Below are positions 1 through 14,400 of a stretch of DNA of 64,000 bases, piece after piece. The notes below the pieces were generated by a model that saw only the letters and a program-made list of their open reading frames with translations, had not been told where the DNA came from and did not search any database. Each line of letters starts with the position of its first letter. Within the stretch, counting starts at the first letter, position 1. Both the position numbers and the translations under genes were made by a program. Source of the stretch: Phyto melanocephala (lineage: Eukaryota; Arthropoda; Insecta; Diptera; Rhinophoridae); assembly GCA_941918925.1 (NCBI GenBank), contig OW799233.1:44196275-44260274 (forward strand), given 5' to 3'.

Positions 1-333
1 CAGAAAAATTCAGAAAGTACCAAAGAGCCTTTTAAAAATAATTGGATAGGTGTCTGGTACTTTTTGGAAATTATGATTTTAAGGGTATAAAACGGGTAAA
101 AACTGAATTTTGGTACTTTTTTGAACAAAATTTATTTTTGAAAGGGATAGCAATAGAAAAAAAAGTAAAAACAATCTATAATGAATTTTTGTACTTTTTA
201 CAAAATTTTGGACTTTAGGGGGAAAAGGGCTAATAACGGGTAAAATCGGTAATATTGTATCTTCGGACCTAATGCATGTAGCTTTTTTTTATTATTTCAC
301 TTGATACGTAGCGAAGCACGTGCGGGCGGCTAG
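1..333 (+). mobile_element. Helitron-like element, 3' end (5' part outside window)
   Basis: The segment has repeated GGTACTTTTTG-type phrases and ends in a GC-rich stretch (GCGAAGCACGTGCGGG, around 311-326) followed by CTAG and then T at 334. A short GC-rich hairpin a few bases before CTAG|T is the usual 3' terminus of insect Helitrons, which insert between A and T. The same kind of terminus, in the opposite orientation, ends the better preserved Helitron at 28663-30721. No coding capacity is visible. The call rests on the terminus only. Confidence 0.4.
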
Positions 334-3300
334 TTATACATAATATAAAGATGTCAAAAAAGATGCCAACAAATTTACATTAGGGGGCAAGGGTCCGAGA
401 TATCATAATTGACATCTTTAATTTGACGTTAGATTAAAAAGTCACCCAGGGCAAAAATGAAGTCATAGTCAAGCCATGAACAACGATATGCGATATGATG
501 AAATCGGACTTTAAAAGTGCTGTATTTTGGGGCGTGGCAAAAAATTTTTTTTAAAGAAACTTCATTGACATCTGTTATTCTAGGGGGTGACTGACACAAC
601 TTTTGTTTTTCGACCCGCCTTAATGTACATATGTACATAAGTATATTGTCAGCGTTCTGAAAAGTTAGCAAACATGTTTAATCTTACTGTATTTCTAATT
701 TTACTCAAATTGGAATTTTTGCCGCAAATTTGTACAACCAAATTTTGGCTTTGTTACAAACTAACGATGATTAGAATTTAATATTACTGTATAGGATTTG
801 TTTTCCTTATAAAATTAAGTTTTAGTTTAAGCCTCAATTTTTAGAAAAAGTTAAACAACTTAAGTTATTTCATACGAAAAATATGACATACAAAAATAGT
901 TTTTAAGCCAAGAAAAGAAAAAAAAAATTGATCAGCTCTTGATTTTATTTATGTACGAGATAACTAGTATTATTTAATATGAAATTAAATAAATTGCAAT
1001 GTTGACAGAAACATTTCCTATATTTTTTACGTTATAAACAGAACACTGATTAGGCAACATTATTTAATAAGTATTTCATACGAATTTTTTATATGGAGTT
1101 TGACAACAATTCGCATGAACTATTGAACAGACTACCAGGCTTTATGGGTTAAAAAATGTTCACTCTAAAGTGAATATTTTTATTCTGAATCCATTTTTCC
1201 AATTAAGAACTTGTACTGATAATTTTTAAACTGTTGTTGTATTCATAAATCTGAGTTTGTTTGATTAGTCACATGTGTCAGTTTTTCTAACCTCATGTCT
1301 ACATACCACTATTTTCTTTACATCCCCTTGATTCACGGAAAAACAAGTTTCCTTGTTGTTTTTTATATTTTAAAAAGCAATGTTTTTTTAGTACTTAACG
1401 TTCCTTATTTTTTTTTTCTTTAACTTTAAACTCTATACAACCACCCCATTTATATTTTCCCACTTCTCTAAACACACTTAAAAACAGGAATAAAAACATA
1501 AAAATTGCTATTTAGTTAGTCATAATTCAAATACACACGCATACACTAACAAAAACTCCTACAACAGCAAAACTACCATCATCATTGTTATTTACATCTA
1601 CATACATACATCATCATGATGATGACAATCAACATTATTTTATAATTTCCATCATTAGTATTATTGTATTTTTTTTCTTTTCCCCATTTTTCTACTACTT
1701 ACAACTTAAAGTTGCGCTTTAAAATGAACAACAAACAAACGAAACAAATCGTACCTACAACTACTATGTATCATGCCTCCAATCTAATCATCCATTTATC
1801 CAGCAAAAAAAAAAGTATTAAATTGTATCTCTCTATCCCATCTCACACCAATTTTAAACACGCTCTGCACACAGCCTACATACATAAATATAATACATCA
1901 TTTCATCACATTCTCACCACTCTCATCCTCCACCACCATTATTATCACTACTACTATCACTCACATACTATCTTCATATTAATTGTGTACAACAAAAACA
2001 CAAATGCATATACCTAAAAAAAAAGAAAAGACAAAATCAAAAATGAAAAACTAATAAATAAAAATATATTTTTTTTCTTTTCTTTTACTTTAAACTTCAT
2101 CACTTTGTCAGCGACTTGATGTAAATTGTTCTTGATGCTGTTAAACTTCTTAAGGGTTTGACTAAAGCAAAAATAAAATACAAATCGTCTGTACTTTTGT
2201 TGGATAATTTTGCTTCATACAACGCAAAACAATTGAAAAGAAAATGCGCAAAATATAAAGTTACCACGACAGTACATACTACAAACAAAAAATAATAACA
2301 AGACAAAAAACCTCATAAAATCATTAAAATACGCAGTAACAGAAAAAATGAAACAGAAAAAAAACAACCACTTTAAAAAAAGTTAAAAAGAAAAACCCAT
2401 CATAAACTAATCGTACGCAGTCAGTTTTACTATTAGCAACAACAATTGCTAGCCAAGAGGGAAAACACGACGTGAAAAATCATCTTTAAGAAAAATACCT
2501 TCAGAAATATACACAGTCTTAAAACTTGACTCTTACACACATCGTGTTGCAGCAGCTTTACCATTAACTCGAAATAGAAAAAAATAGAAAAAAAGTTGCT
2601 TTTCACAAACATTCTCTTTTTGTTGGTGTTAGTTAACAAACCGAAGTGTGCATGCAGTATTAGTAGTACTCTTGACAAACTTACACATGGGATAGCAAAG
2701 TTGAAAAACCACTTGAGAAAAATCACAATCATAGTCCAAAGAGTTCAGTTTTAAAATACCAACAACAGTAACAACGTGAGCAAATGAAAAAATGAACCAA
2801 TTTGCAGTAAGTAGAAAAGCCCCAAGCAATAAATAAAAACCCAGAGAGTAAAGCCTTTTAGCAAGAGAAACGTGAGTGATATATAGTATACTTAGCATAA
2901 AATGAGAGTTTTAATTGAGAAATTTCCCCCCAAAACAAATTATTGTGTAGTGATAACAATGAAAAAGCACGTGCAAAAAATAAGAGTGCGTCCTGAGTAG
3001 TGTAGACAAATAAAAACAAAACAGTGATGGCAACTATAATATTGTATTGAATATTTTCTATAAGAAAGAATATGGCAAACAGTTTTCCAAATGACACAAA
3101 CTTTCATATACATACTAAAATTGAAAAATGTTTAAAGCAATAAAACGAAATTTTAGCATTAATATTTGGTGAATATTTTCTACAAATCGTAAATTTAGCA
3201 GAAATTACTGCAATTTTACTGCAAATTGAAAAAGTGAAACAAATTGTTCAAAATGGAAAATTTATCGGTGTTGTTTTTTTACCAAACTTAACATAATCTA

Positions 3301-4196
3301 ATTTTTTTAAGAATTCAAAATTAATTAAAAAAAAAAAACTATAAATTGAAAATTTTCTTTTGACAAGAGATAATTTTCTTTAATAGCTGCATTTTTTATC
3401 GCTACAATTAAGTTGGCATCGCTGTAATCATTCTTTAGTTTCTTACAGTATGCAATTGGTTTTACTCTTTTGGTGTTTGTGCTAAATTAAATGTGTTGAA
3501 TTAATTACACACAATACATATGCACACACAATTAACTTAAAGGTGTTTCTTAATTTTTAAAGACTCACTACAAAAACAGCGGTTACTGCATATAAAATGT
3601 GAAAAGGTGATGTTTGTGGTGGTGGTCACGCAACGTATAACAAACACATAAGCAGCTCGGAATTACAAACGAAAAAATATTTTACATTCAAAAGGAATTA
3701 AAAAGCAGCTGCTTTTTACGCACACATACACATATCAACAACAATAATAAAGAGCCAATTTACATTGTTGCACATTCCTTTAAGGAACTCAAAACAGAGA
3801 ACGAAATTTATACCACAAGAGTTAAAACAATACTTGTCAGACATTGTTGTAAACACAATTGTTAAGAGAGAGTTAAGAGCAAAATGTTACAACTTGGAGT
3901 GTGAAATAAATAAAGTTTTCGTAACAACCAAGAAATGGAAAGAAAAAATCGTTGATTGTCCTCTGATGAATAGAGTTTAGTTTGCCAAAGAATAACAAGC
4001 GACGTGGCCACACTTTGAGCAGGAAATAAAGGATGTTAAAAGTGTGTGTGTTTTTTTTTTCAATTTCTTTCTCTACCATATTTTGTTCAAGTATGTGTGA
4101 AATGTAAGAAATAACAACAAAAAAGCGATAATTTTTTATTGACAACAAATCAAAATAAACGAAAATTAAGCGCCAAATGCAAACAATAAACTTATT
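334..4196. other. trx 5' flank and probable untranslated leader
   Basis: About 3.9 kb of AT-rich, low-complexity sequence. Open frames here are compositionally biased (for example His/Tyr/Thr-rich at 1664-2017) and look like chance. The last several hundred bases probably include the trx 5' UTR. A 71-codon frame at 3765-3980, rich in Lys and ending 217 bases before the trx ATG, could be an upstream ORF, but nothing supports its translation. No convincing TATA box or transcription start could be fixed by eye, so non-coding first exons of trx may lie here. Confidence 0.4.
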
Positions 4197-5420
4197 ATGG
4201 GTCGTTCTAAGTTTCCCGGGAAACCGTCTAAATCGATTAATCGTAAAAGAATAAGCGTTTTGCAATTAGACCCAAATAATACGTTAACGGCTGCAGTAGC
4301 AGCCACTGCAACAGCTGCACCAGTTGCCTCAGTAACAACAAACTCAACTGCAAGCTCTGGAGCAGCGGCGGCAGCAAATTCAAATGCAGCAGCGGAAGAT
4401 GATGAGGAGCAAACGAAAGCGGAGGAAAAAATAGATTACGATTCTGCGGAATTGGAAAAACGTAAAAATGGCAAGAAGGAAGACAACGATGATGATGATG
4501 AGGACGGTAATGGTGTAGGGCCAACATATGCAGCTGGAATGGGTGGTAGTGGTGCTACGGGTAGCAAAAGCATGAATGGTAGATCCACTACCACAAATCA
4601 ATCGCAGCAGCAGCAACAACAGCAAAATAATACTAATTCTCAGCAACAGACCGATAAATTTGATAATGTCTCAACCAATTCGACTAAAAATTCTCCCATT
4701 TCAAAAGATTCTGCTAGGGAAACCAATGTAATCCCTAACAAATCAAACGCAATAGTAGCAACTACAATAACAAAAGAAATGAAAAAACCTAATATTCCCT
4801 CCTCGTCGACAATGCAAGTGAATTTTCTGAAACGTCCCTGTAAGAAATTCAAAAATTTAAACATACATAAACCTGAAGTAATGTTGCCATCTTCAAGTAA
4901 ATTAAAATTACAACAACAAGAGCAACAAGAAATTAACAATGCCTCCACACCCGCCCCTCTTGCATATTTTCCCACAGCCACTCAAACGGCAGCATCAACA
5001 AGCTCATTAAATAACAAAACACCCGAACAACAACAAACACCAACAACAACAACAACAATAAATAATGAATTGTTATTGTCATTATCAACGTCCACCTCGT
5101 CTTCATCTTGCTCGGCTACATTTACGTCCTCTTCTTTAGCATCACCTACATCTCGCATCATATCGTCGTCGTCTTTATCTTCGTCCACAGCCTCCTCCTC
5201 CTGTAATATTAATGAATATCATAAATCTGTTAATCATAATAATACCATAGATCATAAAATAAATGATCAAAAACAGCAACAGAAACAAAAACAACAACAA
5301 TGTAATAATGATGATTTTACTAATGATCTTCATAATGGCAATGTTATTAATGGTGGTGATAATAATGATGATGAAAATTCCAGTTTGACATTTTCTACAA
5401 ACAGCTCTCATCTTGAGATG
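4197..5420 (+). CDS. trx: trx coding exon 1 (residues 1-408)
   Basis: The exon begins at the ATG of MGRSKFPG and ends at ATG|GTAAGT (5421), phase 0. After a short conserved basic start it is low in complexity: Ala/Thr runs, an acidic block near 4395-4510, a Gln run near 4600-4635, Ser/Thr-rich stretches and an Asn/Asp-rich end. Two isoforms of about 3,726 and 3,358 residues are known in Drosophila, differing by loss of the N-terminal 368 residues; this 408-codon exon is about the right size to be the variable part. That alternative use is inference. Confidence 0.93.
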
Positions 5421-8400
5421 GTAAGTTGTTGTTTACTTATAATTTTTTTTTTATCGGAAACTGAAAAAAAAGTTTTAATTGTCAATGTTAAGAGGTTGAT
5501 GCAGGAGAAAAATAAAATTTTTGTTTTTGATTGATTGAAAATCAGAAATTGATGATTATGCTCTTGAGAGAAGTTATTTTTTTTTATCATTTTGAAAACT
5601 GACACTATAGCACATTATTGTGTGTCATCCTTATTATGACATGAATATGTGATTAATTTAAATATTTCTTATTTTTACTTTTGATCCCTCAAGACAGTTT
5701 TGTTTACTTTAGGATCTTGATCACTTTTAATAATGTTTAAATTAAGAATAATGCCAAGTTAAATTGCATGCAATGTCTACTATTAAACCTATAAATATCC
5801 ATATAATAGCAATATCACAAGTGTCAATCTAAATCCTATTAATGCAGCTGTATAATTTCGGTTCATAAACAACATATTCTTAACGCGCTGCTTATTTGTG
5901 TGCCTCTTGAATAATTTTAATACCGTTAAAATCTACATGTATATAAGTAACGTGACTGACTGATTCATCATTGCACAGCCCAAATGCAAAAAACTAGAGA
6001 CATAAAATTTGGAGAGTGGGTTTAATGTATAGCTCCACTAAAAAGGGATTTTAAGAAATTCGAACTTTTAGGGGGTAAATGGTTAAACACGAGTAAAATC
6101 GGTAACCGTACACATATCTGCTAAACTAAAAATTATAAGAATCTGGTAACGCTATGTCTGAATAGAACGCGTGTGTAACCCAGCTGTCTTTAGTCTTTAA
6201 ATAAATTTTTATCTACGTGCTTTTAATTATTCTTTTTGTGATAATTAATTATTTTTTTGTACTGGGAATGATATTTTATTAAAAGTTATTTAATATACTC
6301 AACGTATGAGCTCATTTTTAATTTGTATTTGTTGTTGCCTGCATTGCATTGCTGTTAAGTGCTGAATTGACGTATACGGTGCCATTTTGAATTATTTTTG
6401 CCGCTTTCTTCATTGTTACTGTTGGTGCTGCTATTTTTTTTTTTGGAATATGCCAGTGAATAAAATTATTAAGTGTGCTCTATGCCATGATGGTATTGGA
6501 AAATCTCAGTATTAAGGCAGTATTAAGTGCAGTTCTTGTAACTTGTGGCTTCATCTACTGTGTGCTGATGTCTCTGAGAAACATCTAGCTTTCCTTAAGG
6601 ATAAACCTTCGTTTTTGTTTACTTGTGCCTCCTGCTTGAATGACTCTAAGAATAATAATTCAATACGTGATGAAGTACGAGAATTGAAAAACTGCTTTAA
6701 TGATTTTGTTAAGTCTGTCCAGGAGGACCGTGATGCGTTTAAGTTATCTATGACTGATATATTTGCTGATTTTAAGAATGAAGTTTCGTCGTGCTTAAAT
6801 AACATGAAATTGGATATAGCTACTTGTGGTAAATTGATTAATAATCTTGATAATTCTACGACTACTAAGATTAAGGCCTTGGAATCAGAAAATAATGTCT
6901 TGCATCGCAGGCTTAACCGGGGAGACATTATTTTAAATGGTTTGCCTGCTGGTTTAAGTAATTTATCGTCTGCCGTAGTATCTATGTGCTCCTTTTTTGG
7001 TGTTAGCATATCTGATCATGATATTAATCATGCGTGCTATATGAGTAATGGAAGGCGTATTCTTGTCAAATTTAATAGTATATCCTTGCGTGACAATATT
7101 ATGAGTCTATATTTTAAGAAGAAATCATTAAGAGTTTGTGATATCCTTGGAGGTGAAGTAACCAGTCGTGTGTATCTGAATGACCACTTCTCTCCTGCAG
7201 CATCCAACTTGAATACAATTTGTCGTAAGTTGTTGAAACAGAACATTATTTTGAAATTTAAAATTTTGAATGGAGATAAAGTAAGAGCCAAGCTGACTAT
7301 GCCGGATGCGAAAGAAGTTATCTTTGATATTGATGAGTGTGCTGCCTTGTATTCCCAGAGTTGCAGTGTTCCAGTTTGAAATATATACGTATGTTTATTT
7401 GTTCATACTTACTTTTGAACATATTTATGTACATATTTATTTAGTGATTTAATTTGGTTTAACGACCTTAGATTTTTTTAGTACTTTTGGTTTTTCTTTT
7501 TTTTTGTTATCCATGGTCGTTAGAGTAAATTCTTTTGTAACTATATTGATTATTTTTGCTTTTTATGATCTCTTTATTGCTTAAGATAGCTGGTGTATAT
7601 TTGGTAATGTGAATTTAATGAAGTTAATGTATTTTAATATTTTTGTTAATTTTTGGTTCCCCGCCGTTTATTTTGATTTATCTCATTATTACTATGAATA
7701 ACTGTAATCTTGGTCCCATTGTAAGTGGTAGCTCTTCAAATTACTTTTCTGGATGTAAATATTCTGATAAGTTAAAGATTGCTCATATTAACTGCCAGAG
7801 TATTAGCCCTAGTGGTCAATCTATAAAATTTAATGAACTGAAGGGTATTGTTAGTGGAAATTTTAGCCTTTTTGCTATGTCAGAAACCTGGTTGAAACCA
7901 TACATTTCTAATCTTTCTCTTAATATACCAGGTTTTACTTGAGTTAGGAATGATAGGTTGCATGCACGAGGTGGTGGTGTGGGTATTTATATATCTAATG
8001 ACATTAAGTTTAGGGTTGTTTGTAAGGTTTCTGAACCTAATAGTTGTGAGTCGATTTTTATTGATTTTTTTATTGGTAATATTAAGGTGCTTTTTGGTGC
8101 AGTTTACTTGCCTAATGGTGATTTGGATACCTTTGAGGAAAAACATTTTGACTTGTTTTTAAATTATTCTAATTTGATTATTGTGGGTGACTTCAATTGT
8201 AATTTATTTAATGTTTCTAGGGCTAGAAATATGAGATCTCTTTGCTTAAGATGCAACTTATCTGTGTTCCATAATTCTAAGCCAACTTTTTTTGATATTT
8301 CTCATTGTTCTACGTCTTTATTGGATTTTTGGTTGGTTAGTGACTGTTCAATGTTTACTTACTCTGATCAGGTGCAATGTCCTGCTATTTCACATCATGC

Positions 8401-11400
8401 TTTAATTTATGCTGCATTTCATTTTAATGTAGTTGCTTTAGCCCCATATTTTGAGTATAGAGATTTGAAGAATGTTGACTGGAATGGGATTTTCTCTGCT
8501 TTATCTAATTTTGACTCTTTTTCGTTTTTTAATGCTCCTAATGTTGATTCTCAATTATTTCTCTTAAGTTCTTTACTTGAAACTTTATATACTTTTGTTC
8601 CTGTTGTTAGAAGGAGAACCCCTATTGGATCTGATAATTGGATGAAGTCTGATTGTATTTTGCTAGCGAGGTCTCTTAGGGATTTGGCTTATTCTGCTTT
8701 TCGTGTTAACCCATCTGATGTTAATTGGAAAATATTTTGTCGTTATCGTAATAAAGCCAAAAGAATTATTCGAAAGGAAAGGAGGAAATACTTTGCTTCA
8801 ATGTTTACTGGAATTGACTCGTCTTCAATGTGGAAAGTTTTGAAAGGTTATGGTTTTACTAATAATAATGATCTACATTGTGACTTTGATGTTAATGAGG
8901 TGAATGATTACTTTGTTAATGTTGTTCATATTGATGATCAGTCGACCTTTGATTTTTCTAATATTCGTGAATATAGTGGACTTTTTTCTTTTGAATGCAT
9001 TTCTGATGAGGATTTATGGCTAGCTATATGTAGTATTAGATCGAAATCTGTTGGTAACGATGGTATTCCTATTAATTTCATCAAACTTATTTATCCTTAC
9101 ATATCTCGTTTTTTAATTTTTAATATTAACTCTATATTAACCTCATCAGTTTTTCCTTCTGTGTGGAAAGTGGCTCGAGTTGTCCCGATTCCTAAGTCTA
9201 GAGTTGTTAATTCCTTAGATGATTTACGCCCAATTTCTATTTGTCCTGCGTTATCCAAAGTTTTTGAACATATTGTTAAGAAGCAAATACTTTATTTTGT
9301 AAATAGTAGTATTTCACCTTCACAGTACGCTTTTCGTAATGGTCATAACACTACCCTGTTATTGCTGAATTTAACTGATACTATTAGGAATAACATTAAT
9401 AAGGATTTTTTTACGTTGTTGGTATCTCTTGATCTCTCAAAAGCATTTAACTCGATTAGTCATTCGCTAATGATAAGAAAATTGAGTGAATTTTTCAAAT
9501 TTTCTAAGTCTGCCTGCAAGCTTATTTATTCCTTCTTAACTGGTAGGTCGCAATTTGTTGATATGGGTGGTGTTCAATCTGGAGTACTGTCATTATTTTC
9601 TGGGGTTCCCCAGGGTTCTGTATTAGGTCCTCTTCTTTTTATAATGTATATTAATGATCTTTCGGATTACATTGACACCAGTGTCTGTAAGTCTTTTTTG
9701 TTTGCTGATGATATTTTCCTTTTATTTGGTACTGATCGTAGTAATGGTGATGTACTTAAATCTAATGTTGACTATAGCCTTAAGTGTTTTGAGACCTGGT
9801 CGTCTGCGAACTCGTTTTTTATTAATCCAACTAAAACGAAGGCAATGTTTTTTGGTAATACTGAGTCTCATTTTTCAGGGTTTAATATTACTGTTGGTGG
9901 GAGTCGTATAGCATTTGTTGATAATCTTAGATGTTTAGGTATATATATTGACCATCGCCTTACGTTTGAGAAACATGTTGATCAAATATTTTTTAGAATC
10001 ACAGGTAATTTACGTAAAATTTATTCTAATAATATTTACTTACCTTTTCATGTTAAATATAGATTGGCTTATGCACTCTTAATGCCGCATATTTTGTATG
10101 GCCTTGAGGTTACCTCTGGCACCTTGTCTTATGTTTTGGCTAAGTTGAATCGTATTGTGAACATAATTGTTCGATATGTTTATGGTGTGAAACGTCGGGT
10201 GCATATTTCTGACTTTGTGAAATGTTTTCTTGGATGTACTTTTAAGCATTTTGTTACATATCGTATCTTACTTCAATTTTATAGGGTTTTTAAGTATGGT
10301 CTACCTGTTCAAATTTGTTCTAAGTTTTCTTTTTCGCACTCTACTAGGAATCCCCAAATTATTATTCCTAGAATTATGTGCAGTTGTTTTGAACGATCCT
10401 TTATTGTCAGAGTTGCTAGATGTTGGAATTTTCTGCCGTATGATCTTCGTATTTTTTCTCATTCTAATAATTCCTTTCGCTTGAAGCTTTTGTTGTATTT
10501 ATCTAATAATTGATGCTATTTTTTCTTTCCTTTTTGTTTTAAGCATTACTTCATTATGTAATTCTATCTCTACAGAGTGGCAGTCTTTAAATTTAATATC
10601 AATTATTAATTAGATATATTGTTAACCTTAGCAATACCCTGTTCTTGTAGCTACTTCTTGGGAATTCTTTTTTTTTTTTTTTCCTGTTATATAGTGCGTT
10701 CTTTGTCGGCTGGGGAGCCAAAACAGAATGTAAAAATTATTTTTTTATAAATAATTTTTAAGAGAAGTGATAAATTTTTTAATGTAATTTTGTTAATATT
10801 TAATTCTTTATTTTATTTTAGTATTCAGTACATTGCTTTTGTAATATATTGTTATTGGCCTAAGGAAATGCTTTTTATATTACTTTGAATTTAATAAATA
10901 AATAAATAAATAAATAATTAGATAAAGGGGTAAAAATTGTTTCTCTTTTTACACATACGATATTATTTTTAATATTAGTATCGCTCAATAAATAGAAAAT
11001 GCACAATTATTAAGGTGACAATTTTTAGGAGGACAAAAAAAGGTACCAACAAAGGGATATTATGTAAAGGGTGGTTAAATTTTAAGTGCTGATGTTGAAT
11101 GTGAATCACACCTAAACGTCAGGTTTTTTTTCCTGCATTTAATTTGACATTTCTCAATTTCAGACTAACTGAATTTGAACCATGGAAATACATACATATA
11201 CACAATCGAGCAACGCGTCAAAATTATTAAGGCCTATTTTGAAAATGGGCGTTCATATCAAAATGCATATCGTGCACTTTGTGATTTTTTTGGTCAATTT
11301 AATCGTCCAAATGTGCGTACAATCGGAAAAATCGTGCAAAATTTTGAGCAAACCGGGTCTGTAGGAGATGTGAAAACATCAGTGCATGCTCGTACAGCTC

Positions 11401-14400
11401 GTACTGCAAAAAATATTGCTGAGCCGAAAATAAATGTTGAAGAGCCGTCCACCTCAATTCGTCGTTGTGCCCAACAATTGCACCTCTAATGCTCGTCGCT
11501 GATGAATATTATGCATAAAGACTTGCATTAACACCTTTACAAGGTGCAATTGACTACAGAACTAAAGCCACTTGAACATTCCAAACGTCGTCGTTGTTTG
11601 GTGCGGTTTATGTGCTGGTACTTTTTGTCTTTTTTATGGTGCTTTTTGTATTTGGCTAAGTTTATGAATATATTATAGAATTTTAAAATTATGAATTATG
11701 GATCCAAGTTGAAAATGAAAATGATATGGGCAACCTAAAAGGTACTCTTTCCATTGTTATGATACTTTTCGTATTTGCCATATTTATAAAGCTAGAATTT
11801 TATCCAAGTTAAAATTGAAAATATATTGGGCGAGACAAAAGGTACTTTTTTGCATTTTATTGTACCTTTTGTATTTTCTACGTTTATGAATCTAGAGCTT
11901 TCAAATAAAAGAATATTAATCAGAGCTGACACTAAATGTTATGGGCGATCGAAAGGTACCTTTTGTATTTTCTACGTTTTTTCAAATTAGAGACTATCGA
12001 TTCAATAATAATGAAAATGATGGGTATGGATCTTTTTTCGCTTTTTGTATAGATTCTTTAAATTAGTGACTGTGGAACTAAGGTGAGACTGAAAATGTTA
12101 TGTTCTACCGCACCATAATTTTTATGGAACTTCTTGTAATTTTTATGTTTTCAAATATACATAAAATTGTAAAATTAGGTACTAAGTAGTATTCCAAGTT
12201 AAGTTTGAAAATTAATTAATCTTGACTAAGAAACAGGATATCTTCCCTCAGAGTACTTTAAATTTTTTCAAACAGATTTTATGAGAAAAACAGTTTTCAT
12301 AAATTTAACGAAACAATATTGAAGAAAGAACTTCAGTATTTAAATAATAGTAAGTAATAAATAGTTTAGCAGATATTATGCTGGTATAACATAAACGGGG
12401 AATATGAAAAAAATTTTTCACTAGCACGCTTTTTTTCAGTTGAATATTATACAGGTGTAGGTGTAAGTCCCAAAGAAAAAAAATACCAAGTAGATGTCTG
12501 CAATTCTCTGTGTAATTAGTGTAATTAGCATTGGTGATTTGGCATCCGTAACTGAATTAAAAATACCACAATTCATAGACACAAGACAATATCACAAACT
12601 CTCAACCATCGTTATTTGCAACCCTTAAAACTAGTAAATTTCTTTCATTTTTTGTAAAAATAAAATGAAAAATCAAAATTTTTCTAATAAATATATGGCA
12701 ACACTGCGGTAGCTGTTGTCGTCAGGCTTGCCATTTTAGCACTTTTATACCCGCCACCAAAAAAATGGTGGGGGTATATTCATTTTGTCATTCCGTTTGT
12801 AACACATCGAAATATCCATTTTAGACCCCATAAAGCATATATATTCTGAATCAGGGTTTGATTTGATGACGATCTAGCTATGTCCGTCCGTCTGTCCGTC
12901 TGTTGAAAGCACGATAGAGGTCGCAACGAAAAAGATAGTGGGCTCAAATTTTGCCAGAATCTTTCTTATAGACAAGGTTTGTTTGGTATTGAAAATGGGC
13001 TTAATCGGAATATTAGCAAGTGAGTTATAGCTCGTAAAGTAAGAGTAGGTCGAAAAAACCGTGTCCTTCGAACATCGAATAAAATGCAATTGTGTCCAAA
13101 CGCATTAAGGTGCAGTCATGAAACTTCGAATATATATTTCTCGAGTCAAAACAATATCTCTCCCCAAAAATTGCTTACATCTATGCATTAGGAAAGGAGT
13201 TATAGATAAAAATGTACGAAAATTTATACCGCGCAGTGTATTTTTCAGTATATTTTAAATTTAAAACCTAATAAAACGGACAAACTTAGATGTACGATTC
13301 TGAAATTGTGCACACTTTGCTTTTTGGTGAAAGGCTTTTCTGTAACTGAAAATCAATGTGCCACGCCCACTTTTACGCCCACCTCCCATATAACGTTTTA
13401 CCTAAAATTCATATAATTTCTCTATTAATATAGATTTTGGAATAATAAAGGACTATATTGAAACACCTAAGTTGTACTAATTAGCAAAAACAATTTTGAC
13501 ACGCCTACTATAACGCCCACTTATCACGTTATCTTATTTTTTAAAATAGCTTGTAAATGAACTAAAATATCGGCTTCCCAAAAATATTTTAATATTAGAA
13601 AAAATTCCAACATTTCCAATAGATAATACCCTTAAACAAGTTAAGACCTATTACTTGTATCTTAGAAGATATGAATTTTAGTATAACTGAAATGGAAAAA
13701 ATCCAAAATCAGTGGAGCTATATTGAACAAATTTTGAACTAATATTTAAATTTTGACTACAGAGTTCTGGATTCAAGTACACCCATTTAGAAATTCAGTT
13801 AATGAAACTCCCTTTTAAGAAATTGTCGGATTTAGTGCTGTCTCTTTTGGTTTTATCATTTTCAAACGCTCAAGTGAAGCGTTTATTTAGTTTAATGTGC
13901 CTAATAAAAAGCAAACACACAACTTTTATGTTCTGTTATACGTATAAGGAAAAGCGTAAAACTAAATGACGTATGTTGCTATAACATCAATATATCGGAA
14001 GATGTTTTGATTAAAATTGGTTCATCTAAAAAATATCAAAAAGAATTGGTATGTAAAAAATTAAATGATTGAACTTGTTAATCTTTTGACTACATTTGAG
14101 TAATTGTTGACACTTTTTTTGTGTAAATATAATATTAATAAAATTGAATTTAGCTAAACAAAATATGCATATAAATATGTTGCAAATTGTTATATTAAAA
14201 AAGTATACTTAATTTTAAATGTTTTAAAAAAAACAATATTGCGAGATTATAGCACTTTTATTTTTGAACTGTAGAACATTTTAGCACTCTTTTTTGCGAG
14301 GTTTTGCACTTTTTTCCCTATCATCTTATGGCAACACTGGTTGTCGTTAAGATTTTGTTATGGTTATTGTTGTTGCTGTGTTCAAATTCCTTACGCTCAC

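Larger units (their letters stand above)
6400..10920 (+). mobile_element. non-LTR (LINE) retrotransposon, nearly full length
   Basis: Two consecutive ORFs (6450-7379 and about 7643-10513) are followed by an AT-rich 3' region and a tail of TAAA repeats at 10891-10918. ORF1 starts with a PHD-like zinc finger; ORF2 has apurinic/apyrimidinic-type endonuclease and reverse-transcriptase domains. This architecture fits the CR1/Jockey group; I cannot assign the clade more precisely. Each ORF carries a single nonsense codon and is otherwise open, so the copy is young but inactive. The 5' boundary (about 6400) is approximate and I could not identify a target-site duplication. Confidence 0.85.

Noticed and set aside
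1664..2017. 117-codon open frame upstream of trx
   Set aside because: His/Tyr/Thr/Ile-rich translation of low-complexity CAT/ACA-type DNA with no family resemblance; no splice or start context supports it.
4237..5188. Minus-strand frames opposite trx exon 1
   Set aside because: They are antisense shadows of CAG/CAA, Ser and Asp repeat codons in trx and have Leu/Val/Cys runs of purely compositional origin.
12735..14260. TAGCACTTTTA on both sides of the 12746 element as a target-site duplication
   Set aside because: TTTTAGCAC occurs at least three times locally (12735, 14249, 14281), so the match may be chance.
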